From the NCBI RefSeq assembly GCF_000147335.1, contig NC_014501.1, forward strand, positions 3,160,300-3,224,299: DNA of 64,000 nucleotides, read 5' to 3'. Below are positions 44,301 to 52,959 of the stretch, piece after piece. The DNA comes from Gloeothece verrucosa PCC 7822 (GTDB taxonomy: Bacteria; Cyanobacteriota; Cyanobacteriia; Cyanobacteriales; Microcystaceae). Both the position numbers and the translations under genes were made by a program. The notes below the pieces were generated by a model. The model made no database searches and was not told the origin of the DNA. It was given only the letters and a program-made list of their open reading frames with translations. Every line of letters starts with the position of its first letter. Position 1 is the stretch's first letter.

Positions 44301-46625
44301 CGCTACTCCTAAATTAGCGGCTATTTTGCTGACAAACTCGATCTCCGATTCTTTCCATTCCCGAAAATCAACACATTGATGAATACACAAAAACCCCCAC
44401 AATTGATCGCCTTTTAATAGGGGAGCAATTAAATTAGCCTTGATCTGAAATCTGGCCAACAGCGCAATATGACATTCTGAAAATCCCGCCTCATAAATAT
44501 TAGCTACGGCTCCGATTTTTCCTTGTTGATAGTCCCTAGCATAATTTTCGGCAAAACAACTATCTTTAATTTTCGCTGATAAGACTGATTCAAACGAGGA
44601 TGAAACATCTTCGCAGATGAATTTTCCGGTTGTATGATTAGAGTCTGGTTCAAATTGAAAAACGGCTACCCGATCCACTTTGAGCAGTTGACGCACTTCT
44701 GTGACTGTTGTTTGAAAAATTATTTCTAAATCTAAGGTACGCCGAATTTTATCAATGACTTGAGATAAGGCTTTCTGTTGTTCTACAGCATTGGCTTGTT
44801 GTTCCACAGATATTTGAATTTGTTTTAAATAGTCTGTCTGTTGTAACCCGACTTCGAGTTGTGTGGCTAATTTTTGCAGTAAATTGATTTCATCGGCAGT
44901 CCACTCTCTGTAAGCACTGTTTTGAAAAACAGTTAATACTCCCCAAAGGGTTTCTCGTTGCACAAGGGGAACAAACACGGCTGATTTAATGCCTATGTTA
45001 TTTAAGCTAATCAGAAAAGGTTGCTCAATTTTTTTTGGATCGATAATTTTATCCAAAATGTAGGGCTTAAATTGCTCTAAATTTGCCCCAAAAGCCGCTT
45101 TCAACTCTTCATCTTTCCATTGATATTTTAATAAAGAAGAAAAATTGAGGGGATTAGATTCACAAATAAAATGACCCGCTCCCTCAGTTCCAAATTTATA
45201 AATACAGACCTGTTCTGCTGCTAGGAGTTTTTGAATTTCTAGGGCGGCTGTTTGAAATATTGTATTAATGTCTAGGGTGCGACGAATTTTATCAATCACT
45301 AGAGATAAAGAACGTTCTCTTCGGGCTTCTTTAGTGAACTCTTGCGCCCTTTTTTCCAGTTCAAGGGTTAATGCGGTTTGCAGTTCGTCTTGACGTTGCT
45401 GTGTTTTGGCTAATAATTCTGCTTGTTGCAGTGCAACTCCCAAATGAACGCCCACTTGAGTTAAGAAATTAATTTCATTTTTTGACCATTGGCGGGGTGC
45501 TGAATTTTGGTAAGCCGCTAATAATCCCCAGAGTTTTTCTCCTTCATAAATAGCGACAATGATGTAGGCTCTAACTTGATAGTGTTCTAGAATATTGATA
45601 TAACATTGAGAAAATTTCTGTTCATAAATATCATCACAAACTTTATAGAGATTTTGTTTACTAAATATTTTTCCCTCAGTCTCTTCTAGATAAGTATCTG
45701 TGATTTGAGGATTTTTTAATTCTCTGACGCTACATCGACTGATGTTTTGCTTAATTTCAGGGATTGATAGTTGTTGTTCAATTAAACAATTCCAGGGATG
45801 GGTTACTGATTCTATAATAAACTGACCACTCCAATCAGGATTAAAACGATAGATGGCTACCCGATCAGCTTGTAATAGTTGGCGAACTTCTGCTGTACTT
45901 GTTTTGAAAATGCTATTGAGGTCTAGTGAACGCCGAATTTTATCAATAATAGCCGCTACCGCTTGTTCCCTTTTGATTATTTGTTCAATGGTGGTGGCTA
46001 GAATATCTGTTTGTTGTTCTTGTTGAACTAATAGTTGAGCTTGCTGTATGGCGATGCTTAAATGAACGGCGATCTGATCAGCAAATTCTATTTCTTGTTT
46101 ACTCCAGCGACGCGGATGACTACATTGATCAATCAGTAATAAGCCCCATAATTCTTTTCCTTGGTGCAAAGGAACAGCTAAGGAGGCTTTAATGTTTAGA
46201 GCTTCTAAGATGCAATCAGAACATTCTCGGTTCGAGGTTTTGTCAAAGTCATCTACCGTCCAAATTTTCCCTTGTTGAGAGTAAACCTTACAGTGGTGTT
46301 CAAAACATTTATTATCGATCTTTATTTCCTGCATGGATTGATAGGGAATTAGCACTGATTCGGCGACATATTTTCCCTCGCTGCCATTGGATTGCGATTC
46401 AAACCGATAAATTCCCACTCTATCACTCTCTAGAAGTTGACGAACTTCTGTCACGGTAGAGTTAAAAATACTGTCTAGGTCTAGAGATTCTCGAATTTTT
46501 GTCACAACCCCTAATAAAGCTTTTTGTTGAGCGACCTGTTTACTCAACAAATCTTTTTGAATTTTTTCTGGTCTTGGTGCTTTTTTTCCCTGGCTAGATT
46601 GAGTTTCTGGCATTGAGTTGTTCAA
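41358..46625 (-). CDS. multi-GAF histidine kinase with three DXCF-type cyanobacteriochrome domains
   Basis: 1755 aa, soluble. Seven GAF domains (about 46-200, 227-405, 446-600, 626-785, 822-982, 1018-1178, 1214-1375) joined by Gln/Glu-rich coiled coils, then PAS (about 1388-1500), HisKA with H1514 in TVSHELRTPL, and HATPase (about 1625-1742: NLLSNAVKFTDEG, TGTGLGLPICK). GAF4, 5 and 6 carry a DXCF motif and a Cys-His bilin motif: D688-C690-F691 with C718-H719; D884-C886-F887 with C914-H915; D1080-C1082-F1083 with C1110-H1111. Cys-Cys spacing is 28 each time, as in TePixJ (C494/C522). GAF7 has only C1308-H1309; GAF2 has C341-Tyr; GAF1 has N-K-C-F and C138-Ile; GAF3 has none. Likely a multi-photopigment light sensor controlling the response regulator and cyclase behind it. 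Confidence 0.92.
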   Translation of the reverse strand: MNNSMPETQSSQGKKAPRPEKIQKDLLSKQVAQQKALLGVVTKIRESLDLDSIFNSTVTEVRQLLESDRVGIYRFESQSNGSEGKYVAESVLIPYQSMQEIKIDNKCFEHHCKVYSQQGKIWTVDDFDKTSNRECSDCILEALNIKASLAVPLHQGKELWGLLLIDQCSHPRRWSKQEIEFADQIAVHLSIAIQQAQLLVQQEQQTDILATTIEQIIKREQAVAAIIDKIRRSLDLNSIFKTSTAEVRQLLQADRVAIYRFNPDWSGQFIIESVTHPWNCLIEQQLSIPEIKQNISRCSVRELKNPQITDTYLEETEGKIFSKQNLYKVCDDIYEQKFSQCYINILEHYQVRAYIIVAIYEGEKLWGLLAAYQNSAPRQWSKNEINFLTQVGVHLGVALQQAELLAKTQQRQDELQTALTLELEKRAQEFTKEARRERSLSLVIDKIRRTLDINTIFQTAALEIQKLLAAEQVCIYKFGTEGAGHFICESNPLNFSSLLKYQWKDEELKAAFGANLEQFKPYILDKIIDPKKIEQPFLISLNNIGIKSAVFVPLVQRETLWGVLTVFQNSAYREWTADEINLLQKLATQLEVGLQQTDYLKQIQISVEQQANAVEQQKALSQVIDKIRRTLDLEIIFQTTVTEVRQLLKVDRVAVFQFEPDSNHTTGKFICEDVSSSFESVLSAKIKDSCFAENYARDYQQGKIGAVANIYEAGFSECHIALLARFQIKANLIAPLLKGDQLWGFLCIHQCVDFREWKESEIEFVSKIAANLGVAIQQTQLLVQAEKRSSELQQALAQVQFQKEQQATVAEQERALSQVIDKIRRTLDINTIFQTAAVEVRQLLQADRVAVFQFNRETEYIEGKFISEDVKSEFESALAVKISDHCFGEVYANQYQQGKILAIADIYQSQLQSCHLELLARFEIRANLIIPLLKGEQLWGLLCIHQCRGARQWQDAEIEFSRKIAIHLGVALQQAELLERANQRSEQLQVALAEVRAQKELQARIAEQEKALFQVIEKIRLTLDLKTIFQTTATEVRQLLQADRVAIFKFDIKSSYTQGTFVSEDVLPDFDSAMEAKVEDSCFGKQYATYYQQGRIFSLEDIDKAEILDCHRQILSRFQIKANLVAPLLKGQELWGLLCIHQCSVSRQWNDLDKQFVSKIAVNLGVALQQADLLAQSEKRSSELQIALAQVQAQKEHLAQVAAQEKALARVIERIRQTLDLETIFRTTTQEVREILKCDRVVVYRFYGDWSGEFMYESVAPGWKSLTWKKGVKTVWEDTFLQENKGGRYRYHEIFAIDDIHQAGLTDCHVEILEHFQVKAFVVVPVFVGEQLWGLLGAYQNSQARHWEQREINLLTQAGNQLGVGVYQAQLLEQTQQQSNILQTTLADLNAIVDNLADGLLVTDIHGFITRFNPALLSMFNLTDNLKGKHLSEVLSLDLANLVRKIGRQQKEIVTAEVELGSGRSGQALVSSIFQENFGDEEEPCLGSVILIRDVTSEREVDRMKTEFLATVSHELRTPLTSVLGFTSLIQEKLEEVIFPAISSDETRVKKARKKVGQNIKIIISEAERLTALINDVLDIAKMEAGRMEWNIKSTSVVEILETASAATYPLFDKKKIDLIKDFPLNLPNIWVDKNRMIQVVINLLSNAVKFTDEGSVTCCAKLEDDQLVISITDTGIGIAENEQSKIFERFQQGGNILTDKPTGTGLGLPICKQIVEYHGGKIWVISAPHQGSTFFFSLPLSGQEHEPLEKSNEG

Positions 46626-47089
46626 TCTTCTGCTTTTCCTTCACTTTTTTCTATTTTAGTGCCTGAATTGAAAATTGATCACCCATGCCTTAAAACTTAT
46701 GCTCAAGACTATATCACCCAAGCCCTAGTCGCGTTTTAATTCCTGCTTTTCTTGAGCTTACTCAGAGTGCCAACCATCTTGTTCAAGATGTTTATTCGTT
46801 GGTTTAACTCCCGGCTAATCTACTGATAGGAATTGTTCGTTTTCGGTTCGGGTGATAGCCTTAGATAGCGAGACAGATATTAAGTTAAACAGCTAGATTT
46901 ACCTCTTCTTTTTTGACTATTGTGAACATGGCTGTTTTTTCTGCCAGGGAAGCTTATTTAGCTTCAATTATTAATTTATCATTTTTTGCTGACATAAAGA
47001 CTAATTGTTATTAAAGTTTACTTGTCGTCAAGGGCCTACTCATTTTTTATAACTTTGTGTAAAGAAACAGAAGAGAACAGGCGCTCTGA
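46626..47089. other. intergenic gap upstream of the kinase operon
   Basis: 464 bp with no coding signal. It should hold the promoter of the minus-strand signalling operon. A short heptamer-repeat copy lies at its right end (47088-47107), partly inside the deaminase gene. Confidence 0.4.
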
Positions 47090-47107
47090 CTAATGACTAT
47101 TAACTAA
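47088..47107 (-). repeat. heptamer repeat copy forming a gene's 3' end
   Basis: CTAATGACTATTAACTAATT on the plus strand, a member of the TTAGTCA family. On the minus strand it encodes the last residues (LVNSH) and the TAG stop of the adenosine deaminase-family gene. Confidence 0.65.
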
Positions 47108-48136
47108 TTGCTCATCTGGATAGGTTTCTTTGAGCAAACCCGTTAACAAAGAAGCCGGTCTTTGTTGGTATGGCCAAGCAAAAGCATGACGGAAAGCCGC
47201 ATCCTGGCAACTTTCTAGTTGAGCAAAATCAATCACATCTTGAGTCAATAAATTTTCATATTCAAAAGGTAAACGAACATTATGGAGTCCAGCGTTATCA
47301 GTACAGATAGCGATATCTACTCCCGCCTCAAAACAACGATCAAAGACGATTTTCAGTTGAGAGATCTCTTCTAACGTCCCCGTTTTAAAATAAGTCGTCG
47401 GGCAAATTTCTAGACATTGCTGAAGTTGAGCGACTTCTTTTAATAATTCGGGATATTTTAGCGGAATTTGAATCCCATGTCCAATACGCATCAAATAAGG
47501 CAAAAGTTCTGGGTAACAACCGTTAGTCGTTTCAAACAGATGTCCGGTGGTTTTAATCCCTAGAGAACGAGCATATTTATACAAACTCACAAATTCATCT
47601 AACCGTTGCGCTAGATGAGAATCTCCCCCAGCGACATCAATCGCACAAACATAATCCGGCCGACTAGCCGCTAGGTCTACGATAGCTTTATTGACTTGAT
47701 AGGGTAAACGGGTGTGCATACAGAGAATTTGTGAGGTAATCATGGGGTACTCTTTAACTTGAGATGCTTTCCCCACAATTTCTACAATTTCCGCCATTTG
47801 TTCAATGCGTTCAAATTCACTCAAATGTTCAGCCGTTCGATAATAAGGTGTGTACCGTAGTTCTAAATAGGCTAAATTTTCAAAAATATAAGCTCCGCGA
47901 ATTAAACGGTAGATAAAATAGGGTAGTGTCTTGGCTGTTTGGACACTTTCTACTAATGTGTGTAATTCTAAATATTCATCTAAACTACTTCGTTCCCGAG
48001 TATAAAATTCCTCAAATTCATTATATTTTGGAAACCGTTGAGCCAAATGGTCATCATGCCGTTGGAAATAGCGCCAGAGAATTCTTGGTACAACTGATCC
48101 TCCTAAATGACGATGCAAATCTGCGTATAAAGCCAC
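47090..48136 (-). CDS. adenosine deaminase family protein
   Basis: 348 aa amidohydrolase-fold enzyme. Metal site: DLHRHLGGSV (about 7-16, H-x-H), a middle TTGHLFETTNG (about 196-206; His ligand, with Glu as the proton shuttle), GHGIQIPL (about 219-226) and the Asp motif ICTDNAGLHN (about 277-286). It deaminates adenosine, adenine or a related compound in purine salvage; the family also holds adenine deaminases and 6-aminodeoxyfutalosine deaminases, so the substrate is open. The C-terminal LVNSH and stop codon come from a repeat element. Confidence 0.85.
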   Translation of the reverse strand: MALYADLHRHLGGSVVPRILWRYFQRHDDHLAQRFPKYNEFEEFYTRERSSLDEYLELHTLVESVQTAKTLPYFIYRLIRGAYIFENLAYLELRYTPYYRTAEHLSEFERIEQMAEIVEIVGKASQVKEYPMITSQILCMHTRLPYQVNKAIVDLAASRPDYVCAIDVAGGDSHLAQRLDEFVSLYKYARSLGIKTTGHLFETTNGCYPELLPYLMRIGHGIQIPLKYPELLKEVAQLQQCLEICPTTYFKTGTLEEISQLKIVFDRCFEAGVDIAICTDNAGLHNVRLPFEYENLLTQDVIDFAQLESCQDAAFRHAFAWPYQQRPASLLTGLLKETYPDEQLVNSH

Positions 48137-48478
48137 CTCAACCTCCTGAAAATTAGGTGTATTTAAAACTATAACGAAAATCTTTAAGAAATGTTAAGTT
48201 TTCTGGCCAGAAATTTTACCTTAAGTACAAATACTCTGTCGCCCAAAACTTCTTGATATAATGATAAACAAAATTTAACCTATTGAGCGACCGAATTTTT
48301 CTTTAAAAAAGATTAAGAAAGAATCGCAAAAAATAGACAACAATAGTGATTAAAGACAGAGAAAAATCTTAACATTCATTTTGGCTCATCAATACTGTTG
48401 AAAGGCAGATGTAGAAAAAGGGGCATTCTTGATAGCATAGTCAAGAGATACGCAAGACCATATATCAGGAAAGAACCA
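48137..48478. other. intergenic gap
   Basis: Contains the leader regions of the divergent deaminase and YeaQ-like genes. No gene or clear promoter box seen. An in-frame upstream start for the YeaQ-like gene at 48398 lacks support. Confidence 0.35.
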
Positions 48479-48745
48479 ATGATTAACATTATTGCTTGGC
48501 TTATTTTAGGATTAATTGCCGGAGCGATTGCTAAAGCTATCTATCCGGGTCGTCAAGGAGGAGGAATCTTTGCCACAACTTTGTTGGGAATTATCGGCGC
48601 TTTTATTGGAGGAACTATCGTCACTTTGCTTCAAACCGGCAGATTTTTGCTAACGGGAGCAAGTCTGAGTATTCCGGGCATATTTGTAGCAGTAATTGGA
48701 GCCATTATTGCTATCTATCTCTGGGGACTAATGAACCGTACTTAA
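48479..48745 (+). CDS. GlsB/YeaQ/YmgE family stress-response membrane protein
   Basis: 88 aa from ATG 48479 (AGGAAA just upstream), MINIIAWLILGLIAGAIAKA. Three transmembrane helices with Gly-rich packing: residues about 4-20, 30-50 and 65-83, and the conserved YPGRQGGGIFATTLLGIIGA between the first two. This is the small transglycosylase-associated family; members are often general-stress induced. No enzymatic activity is expected. A longer form starting 27 codons upstream would carry an unlikely basic tail. Confidence 0.85.
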   Translation: MINIIAWLILGLIAGAIAKAIYPGRQGGGIFATTLLGIIGAFIGGTIVTLLQTGRFLLTGASLSIPGIFVAVIGAIIAIYLWGLMNRT

Positions 48746-48894
48746 AAGCAGAGGTTAAAAGTAGAGACATGGTAGGTAGAGTCTCTACTTTAAGGCGAGG
48801 TTTTAAACAGGTCAAACGCCTTGGTTTCCACTCTTATAAATAATTTATGGTAAGCTCTGAGTAATTCTGGAATAATTGAATTTGCCCGTAGCCC

Positions 48895-49932
48895 ATGAAT
48901 TATGACGATTTATTTCAAACTATTGAAGAGTTAGTTTTACATCATTCCCCAAGTGGAATGGAACAAGAAATTGATAGCTTCCTTCTGACTCGCTTCCATG
49001 AGACAGGTTTAGAAACTTGGCAAGATGCGGCAGGAAATATTATTGCTAAAATTCCGGGCCTTGACTCCACCAGAAAAATCGCCATTACTGGACATAAAGA
49101 TGAAATTGGGGCAATTGTCAAGTCAATGGAGGATAATGGCCGTTTACAAGTGCGAAAATTAGGAGGCGCATTTCCTTGGGTTTACGGGGAGGGAGTGGTA
49201 GATATTTTAGGAGATCAAAAAACGCTAAGCGGCATCCTCTCTTTTGGTTCTCGTCATGTCTCCCACGAGTCGCCGCAAAAAGCCCAGCAAGAAAAAAAAC
49301 CTCTAGTTTGGGAAGATGTTTGGGTAGAAACTAAATTAACCCCAGAAGAATTAAAAGCGGCTGGAATACGTCCAGGAACTCGGGTAGTCGTAGGAAAACA
49401 CCGTAAACGTCCGCTCCGCCTCAAAGATTATATTGCCAGCTATACCCTAGATAACAAAGCGTCTGTAGCCATTTTACTCGCCTTAGCACAACAATTAAAA
49501 CAGCCCAAAATAGATGTCTATTTAGTCGCTTCAGCTAAAGAAGAAGTCGGGGCAGTGGGGGCACTTTATTTTACTCAAAATAATAACTTAGATGCTTTAA
49601 TTGCTTTAGAAATTTGTCCGTTATCTTCGGAGTATACTATCGAAGATGGAGAAGCGCCCGTCTTATTGTCTCAGGATGGTTACGGAATTTATGACGAGTA
49701 TTTGAATAGAGACTTATTACAAGCTGCCGAAAAGGCGGATATAACGATACAATTAGCGGTGATTAGCGGCTTTGGGAGTGATGCCTCCATCGCCATGAAG
49801 TTTGGTCATATTTCTCGAGCGGCTTGTTTAGGGTTTCCCACCCAAAATACACATGGTTATGAAATTGCTCATTTAGGGGCAATTCTTAATTGTATCACAA
49901 TTCTCAAAACCTATTGTGAGAATTTTTCTTAA
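48895..49932 (+). CDS. M42 family metallopeptidase (glutamyl aminopeptidase type)
   Basis: 345 aa. Cytoplasmic dizinc aminopeptidase, TET-like dodecamer in characterised members. Metal ligands can be placed at AITGHKDEIGAIVKS (His, about 62-76), YTLDNKASVAILLALAQQ (Asp, about 183-200), AKEEVGAVGALYF (Glu-Glu, about 217-229) and the final His of FPTQNTHGYEIAHLG (about 315-329). The family also includes proteins annotated as cellulase/endoglucanase, which is a historical error. Start ATG 48895. Monocistronic. Confidence 0.9.
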   Translation: MNYDDLFQTIEELVLHHSPSGMEQEIDSFLLTRFHETGLETWQDAAGNIIAKIPGLDSTRKIAITGHKDEIGAIVKSMEDNGRLQVRKLGGAFPWVYGEGVVDILGDQKTLSGILSFGSRHVSHESPQKAQQEKKPLVWEDVWVETKLTPEELKAAGIRPGTRVVVGKHRKRPLRLKDYIASYTLDNKASVAILLALAQQLKQPKIDVYLVASAKEEVGAVGALYFTQNNNLDALIALEICPLSSEYTIEDGEAPVLLSQDGYGIYDEYLNRDLLQAAEKADITIQLAVISGFGSDASIAMKFGHISRAACLGFPTQNTHGYEIAHLGAILNCITILKTYCENFS

Positions 49933-50023
49933 CACCTGTTGTCGGCCCCTTGTGCCTTTCCCGAGTGATTTTTAACTTTTTGATACCATTAACTCTAAAA
50001 TAATACTCATTAGCCAATTCACC

Positions 50024-50326
50024 ATGAACAGCAGATTATTCAAATTGGGAATTTATCTGGGAGTAGGATTAACGGTGAGTGGAACCCAACTCAGTCTCGC
50101 TTTACCGCCGCCAAAAGATATACCAGAAGAGGTATTAAGGACAGAAATCATTTTAGAAGGGCGCTCGCCAGTCAATGGACAACCTCTGACCGCTTCTGAG
50201 TATTTACAACTCGAGCAACAATTAGCTCAAAGCCCCTACCCACCACAATTAACACCTAAAGTACAACAGTTAATTTTTCTGTTGCGGGTGCGTAAGTTGT
50301 TAAAGACATTTATCCCGATTTTGTAA
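50024..50326 (+). CDS. small exported cyanobacterial protein of unknown function
   Basis: 100 aa. Signal peptide (about 1-26, KLGIYLGVGLTVSGTQLSLA) and a mature part beginning LPPPKDIPEEVLRTEIILEG then RSPVNGQPLTASEYLQLEQQ. The D-I-P-E-E-V-L-R-T-E-I and S-P-V-x-G-x-P-L-T-A-x-E-Y motifs are well conserved among cyanobacteria as far as I recall, but no function is known. The C-terminus is hydrophobic-basic (LIFLLRVRKLLKTF). Monocistronic, 160 bp before glgB. Confidence 0.7.
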   Translation: MNSRLFKLGIYLGVGLTVSGTQLSLALPPPKDIPEEVLRTEIILEGRSPVNGQPLTASEYLQLEQQLAQSPYPPQLTPKVQQLIFLLRVRKLLKTFIPIL

Positions 50327-50486
50327 AAATATCTCTCTTTTCTACCCATTGGTGAGTAGTCTTTATACCTAGAGACTATTCCCTATTTGATTCCTATCTG
50401 CTTAAATATGTAAGAAATCTTAAATAATGTGTATAAGTTAATAAAGGCGCTTCTGCCTTCGGTATTAATATAAAGCTGATAGCCGA

Positions 50487-52790
50487 ATGTCCACAACCAT
50501 ATCTCCAGAACAAGTCAATCAAATTGTTTATAACCTCCACCATGACCCCTTTGAAATCCTCGGGGGCCATCCAGTAGAAGATAACGGAAAAATTAAGCAA
50601 TGGGTTGTCCGCGCCTACTTACCTAAAGCACAAGAAGCCTGGGTCGTTTTCCCTACAGACCGGAAAGAATACCCCATGCAAGCGGTGCATCATCCCAACT
50701 TTTTTGAATGTCTAATTGATACACCAGAACTAGCCAATTATCAATTACGTATTCGCTCCGGAGAACATGAACAAGTTATTCATGACCCTTATGCTTTTCG
50801 TTCCGCAATCTTAACGGATTTCGATATACATTTATTCGGAGAAGGAAATCACCATCGGATTTATGAAAAACTCGGGAGCCATCCCGTAGAAATAGACGGA
50901 GTCAAAGGCGTTTATTTTGCCGTTTGGGCCCCAAATGCTCGTAATGTCTCTGTATTAGGAGATTTTAACCAGTGGGACGGCAGACTTCATCAAATGCGGA
51001 AACGCGATAATAGTGTCTGGGAACTGTTTATTCCTGACATTGGCGTTGGCAGCAGTTATAAATACGAGATCAAAAATTGGGAAGGTCATATTTATGAAAA
51101 ATCTGACCCCTATGGTTTTCAGCAAGAAGTTCGTCCTAAAACGGCCTCGATCGTCGCTGATCTCAATAGCTATCAGTGGCACGATGACGAATGGTTAGAA
51201 AAACGCCGCCATAGTAACCCTCTGAGCCAACCTATTTCTGTTTATGAGGTGCATTTGGGGTCTTGGCTTCATGCTTCCTCAGCCGAAAAGACACAATTAC
51301 TCAGTGGAGAGTCAGAACCGGTTCAAGTATCAGAATGGAATACCCAAGCCCGGTTTTTAAGCTATTACGAGTTAGCCCACAAACTCATCCCCTATGTTAA
51401 AGAACTAGGCTACACCCATATAGAATTATTACCCATTGCAGAACATCCTTTTGATGGTTCTTGGGGTTATCAAGTGACTGGGTATTATGCGCCCACCTCC
51501 CGTTATGGAACTCCCGAAGATTTCATGTATTTTGTGGATCAGTGTCATCAAAATGGCATTGGCGTTTTAGTCGACTGGGTACCCGGTCATTTTCCTAAAG
51601 ATGGTCATGGGTTAGCCTTTTTTGATGGAACTCATCTCTATGAACATGCCGATCCTCGCAAGGGAGAACATAAAGAATGGGGAACTCTAGTCTTTAATTA
51701 TGGACGCAATGAAGTCCGAAACTTTTTAGTGGCTAATGTTCTCTTCTGGTTCGATAAATATCATATTGATGGAATTCGAGTCGATGCCGTAGCCTCTATG
51801 CTCTATCTCGATTATGCTCGTAAAGAAGGAGAATGGGTAGCTAATGAGTACGGCGGACGGGAAAATTTAGACGCGGCTGATTTTTTACGTCAAGTCAATA
51901 GTGTATTGTTTGGGTATCATCCGGGAGCATTATCCATCGCTGAAGAGTCCACCGCTTGGCCGATGGTTTCTTGGCCAACTTATATGGGGGGATTAGGATT
52001 TAATCTCAAGTGGAATATGGGTTGGATGCACGATATGCTGGACTATTTCAGTATGGACCCTTGGTTCCGCCAGTTCCACCAAAATAATATTACTTTCAGT
52101 ATGTGGTATCACCACAGTGAGAACTATATGCTGGCTCTTTCCCATGATGAGGTGGTTCATGGTAAGAGTAGTATCATGGGCAAAATGCCTGGGGATGAAT
52201 GGCAAAAATATGCTAACGTCCGCACTTTATTCGCCTATATGTTTACTCACCCCGGTAAAAAGACCATGTTTATGAGCATGGAAATAGGACAATGGAGTGA
52301 GTGGAATGTTTGGGGTGATTTAGAATGGCATCTCTTGCAGTATGAACCCCACCAAAGGTTAAAACAGTTCTTTAGTGATGTTAATGCTCTTTATAAGAGT
52401 CAGCCTGCCCTTTATGAACGAGATTTTGAGCAGGAAGGGTTCCAATGGGTTGACTGTAGCGATAATCGTCATAGCGTCGTTTCTTTTATTCGTCGAGCAA
52501 AAGACCCCACTGATTTTGTCGTGGTAATTTGTAATTTTACCCCGCAACCCCACAGTCATTATCGTATAGGAGTCCCTGAATCCGGATTCTATACGGAGTT
52601 GTTTAATAGTGATGCTAAAAAATATGGCGGCAGCAATATGGGGAATTTAGGTGGTAAGTGGACTGATGAATGGTCATTTCATGGGTTACCTTATTCTCTT
52701 GATTTGTGCTTACCTCCTTTGGCGGTATTGGTGCTTAAGTTGGACCGAGATAAAACAGCCGAAGCTAAACAACAATCTCAGTCAGAATAA
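50487..52790 (+). CDS. glgB: 1,4-alpha-glucan branching enzyme
   Basis: 767 aa, long cyanobacterial form. GH13 enzyme that makes the alpha-1,6 branches of glycogen. N-terminal CBM48-like modules ([40 protein letters not shown] at about 135-154), catalytic barrel with [20 protein letters not shown] (nucleophile Asp in RVDAV), [10 protein letters not shown] (acid/base Glu) and [20 protein letters not shown] (transition-state Asp), then a C-terminal beta domain ending [15 protein letters not shown] strong terminator follows. Confidence 0.97.
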   Translation: MSTTISPEQVNQIVYNLHHDPFEILGGHPVEDNGKIKQWVVRAYLPKAQEAWVVFPTDRKEYPMQAVHHPNFFECLIDTPELANYQLRIRSGEHEQVIHDPYAFRSAILTDFDIHLFGEGNHHRIYEKLGSHPVEIDGVKGVYFAVWAPNARNVSVLGDFNQWDGRLHQMRKRDNSVWELFIPDIGVGSSYKYEIKNWEGHIYEKSDPYGFQQEVRPKTASIVADLNSYQWHDDEWLEKRRHSNPLSQPISVYEVHLGSWLHASSAEKTQLLSGESEPVQVSEWNTQARFLSYYELAHKLIPYVKELGYTHIELLPIAEHPFDGSWGYQVTGYYAPTSRYGTPEDFMYFVDQCHQNGIGVLVDWVPGHFPKDGHGLAFFDGTHLYEHADPRKGEHKEWGTLVFNYGRNEVRNFLVANVLFWFDKYHIDGIRVDAVASMLYLDYARKEGEWVANEYGGRENLDAADFLRQVNSVLFGYHPGALSIAEESTAWPMVSWPTYMGGLGFNLKWNMGWMHDMLDYFSMDPWFRQFHQNNITFSMWYHHSENYMLALSHDEVVHGKSSIMGKMPGDEWQKYANVRTLFAYMFTHPGKKTMFMSMEIGQWSEWNVWGDLEWHLLQYEPHQRLKQFFSDVNALYKSQPALYERDFEQEGFQWVDCSDNRHSVVSFIRRAKDPTDFVVVICNFTPQPHSHYRIGVPESGFYTELFNSDAKKYGGSNMGNLGGKWTDEWSFHGLPYSLDLCLPPLAVLVLKLDRDKTAEAKQQSQSE

Positions 52791-52825
52791 TCTTCGAGTT
52801 GGTGACAGTTTTCTATCAATACTAT

Positions 52826-52860
52826 TGAGGCAGAACTATTTACTGCCTCACTTTTTTTTA
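52826..52860 (+). terminator. Rho-independent terminator of glgB
   Basis: TGAGGCAG/CTGCCTCA perfect 8-bp stem with a 9-base loop, directly followed by CTTTTTTTTA. 35 bases after the glgB stop. Confidence 0.93.
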
Positions 52861-52917
52861 TTTCTATATTAATTGTTGATAAAAATCTATGTTTAAAACT
52901 CGTTTAATAAATGATTA

Positions 52918-52951
52918 ATAAAAAGGTGCGTTACGCAGACATAAACGCACC
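52918..52951 (-). terminator. Rho-independent terminator of the ndhF-ndhD-cup operon
   Basis: On the minus strand GGTGCGT/ACGCACC arms (52925-52931 with 52945-52951) are followed by TTTTTATTAAT. It lies just after the stop of the CO2 hydration protein gene. Confidence 0.85.
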
Positions 52952-52959
52952 CATAAAAA

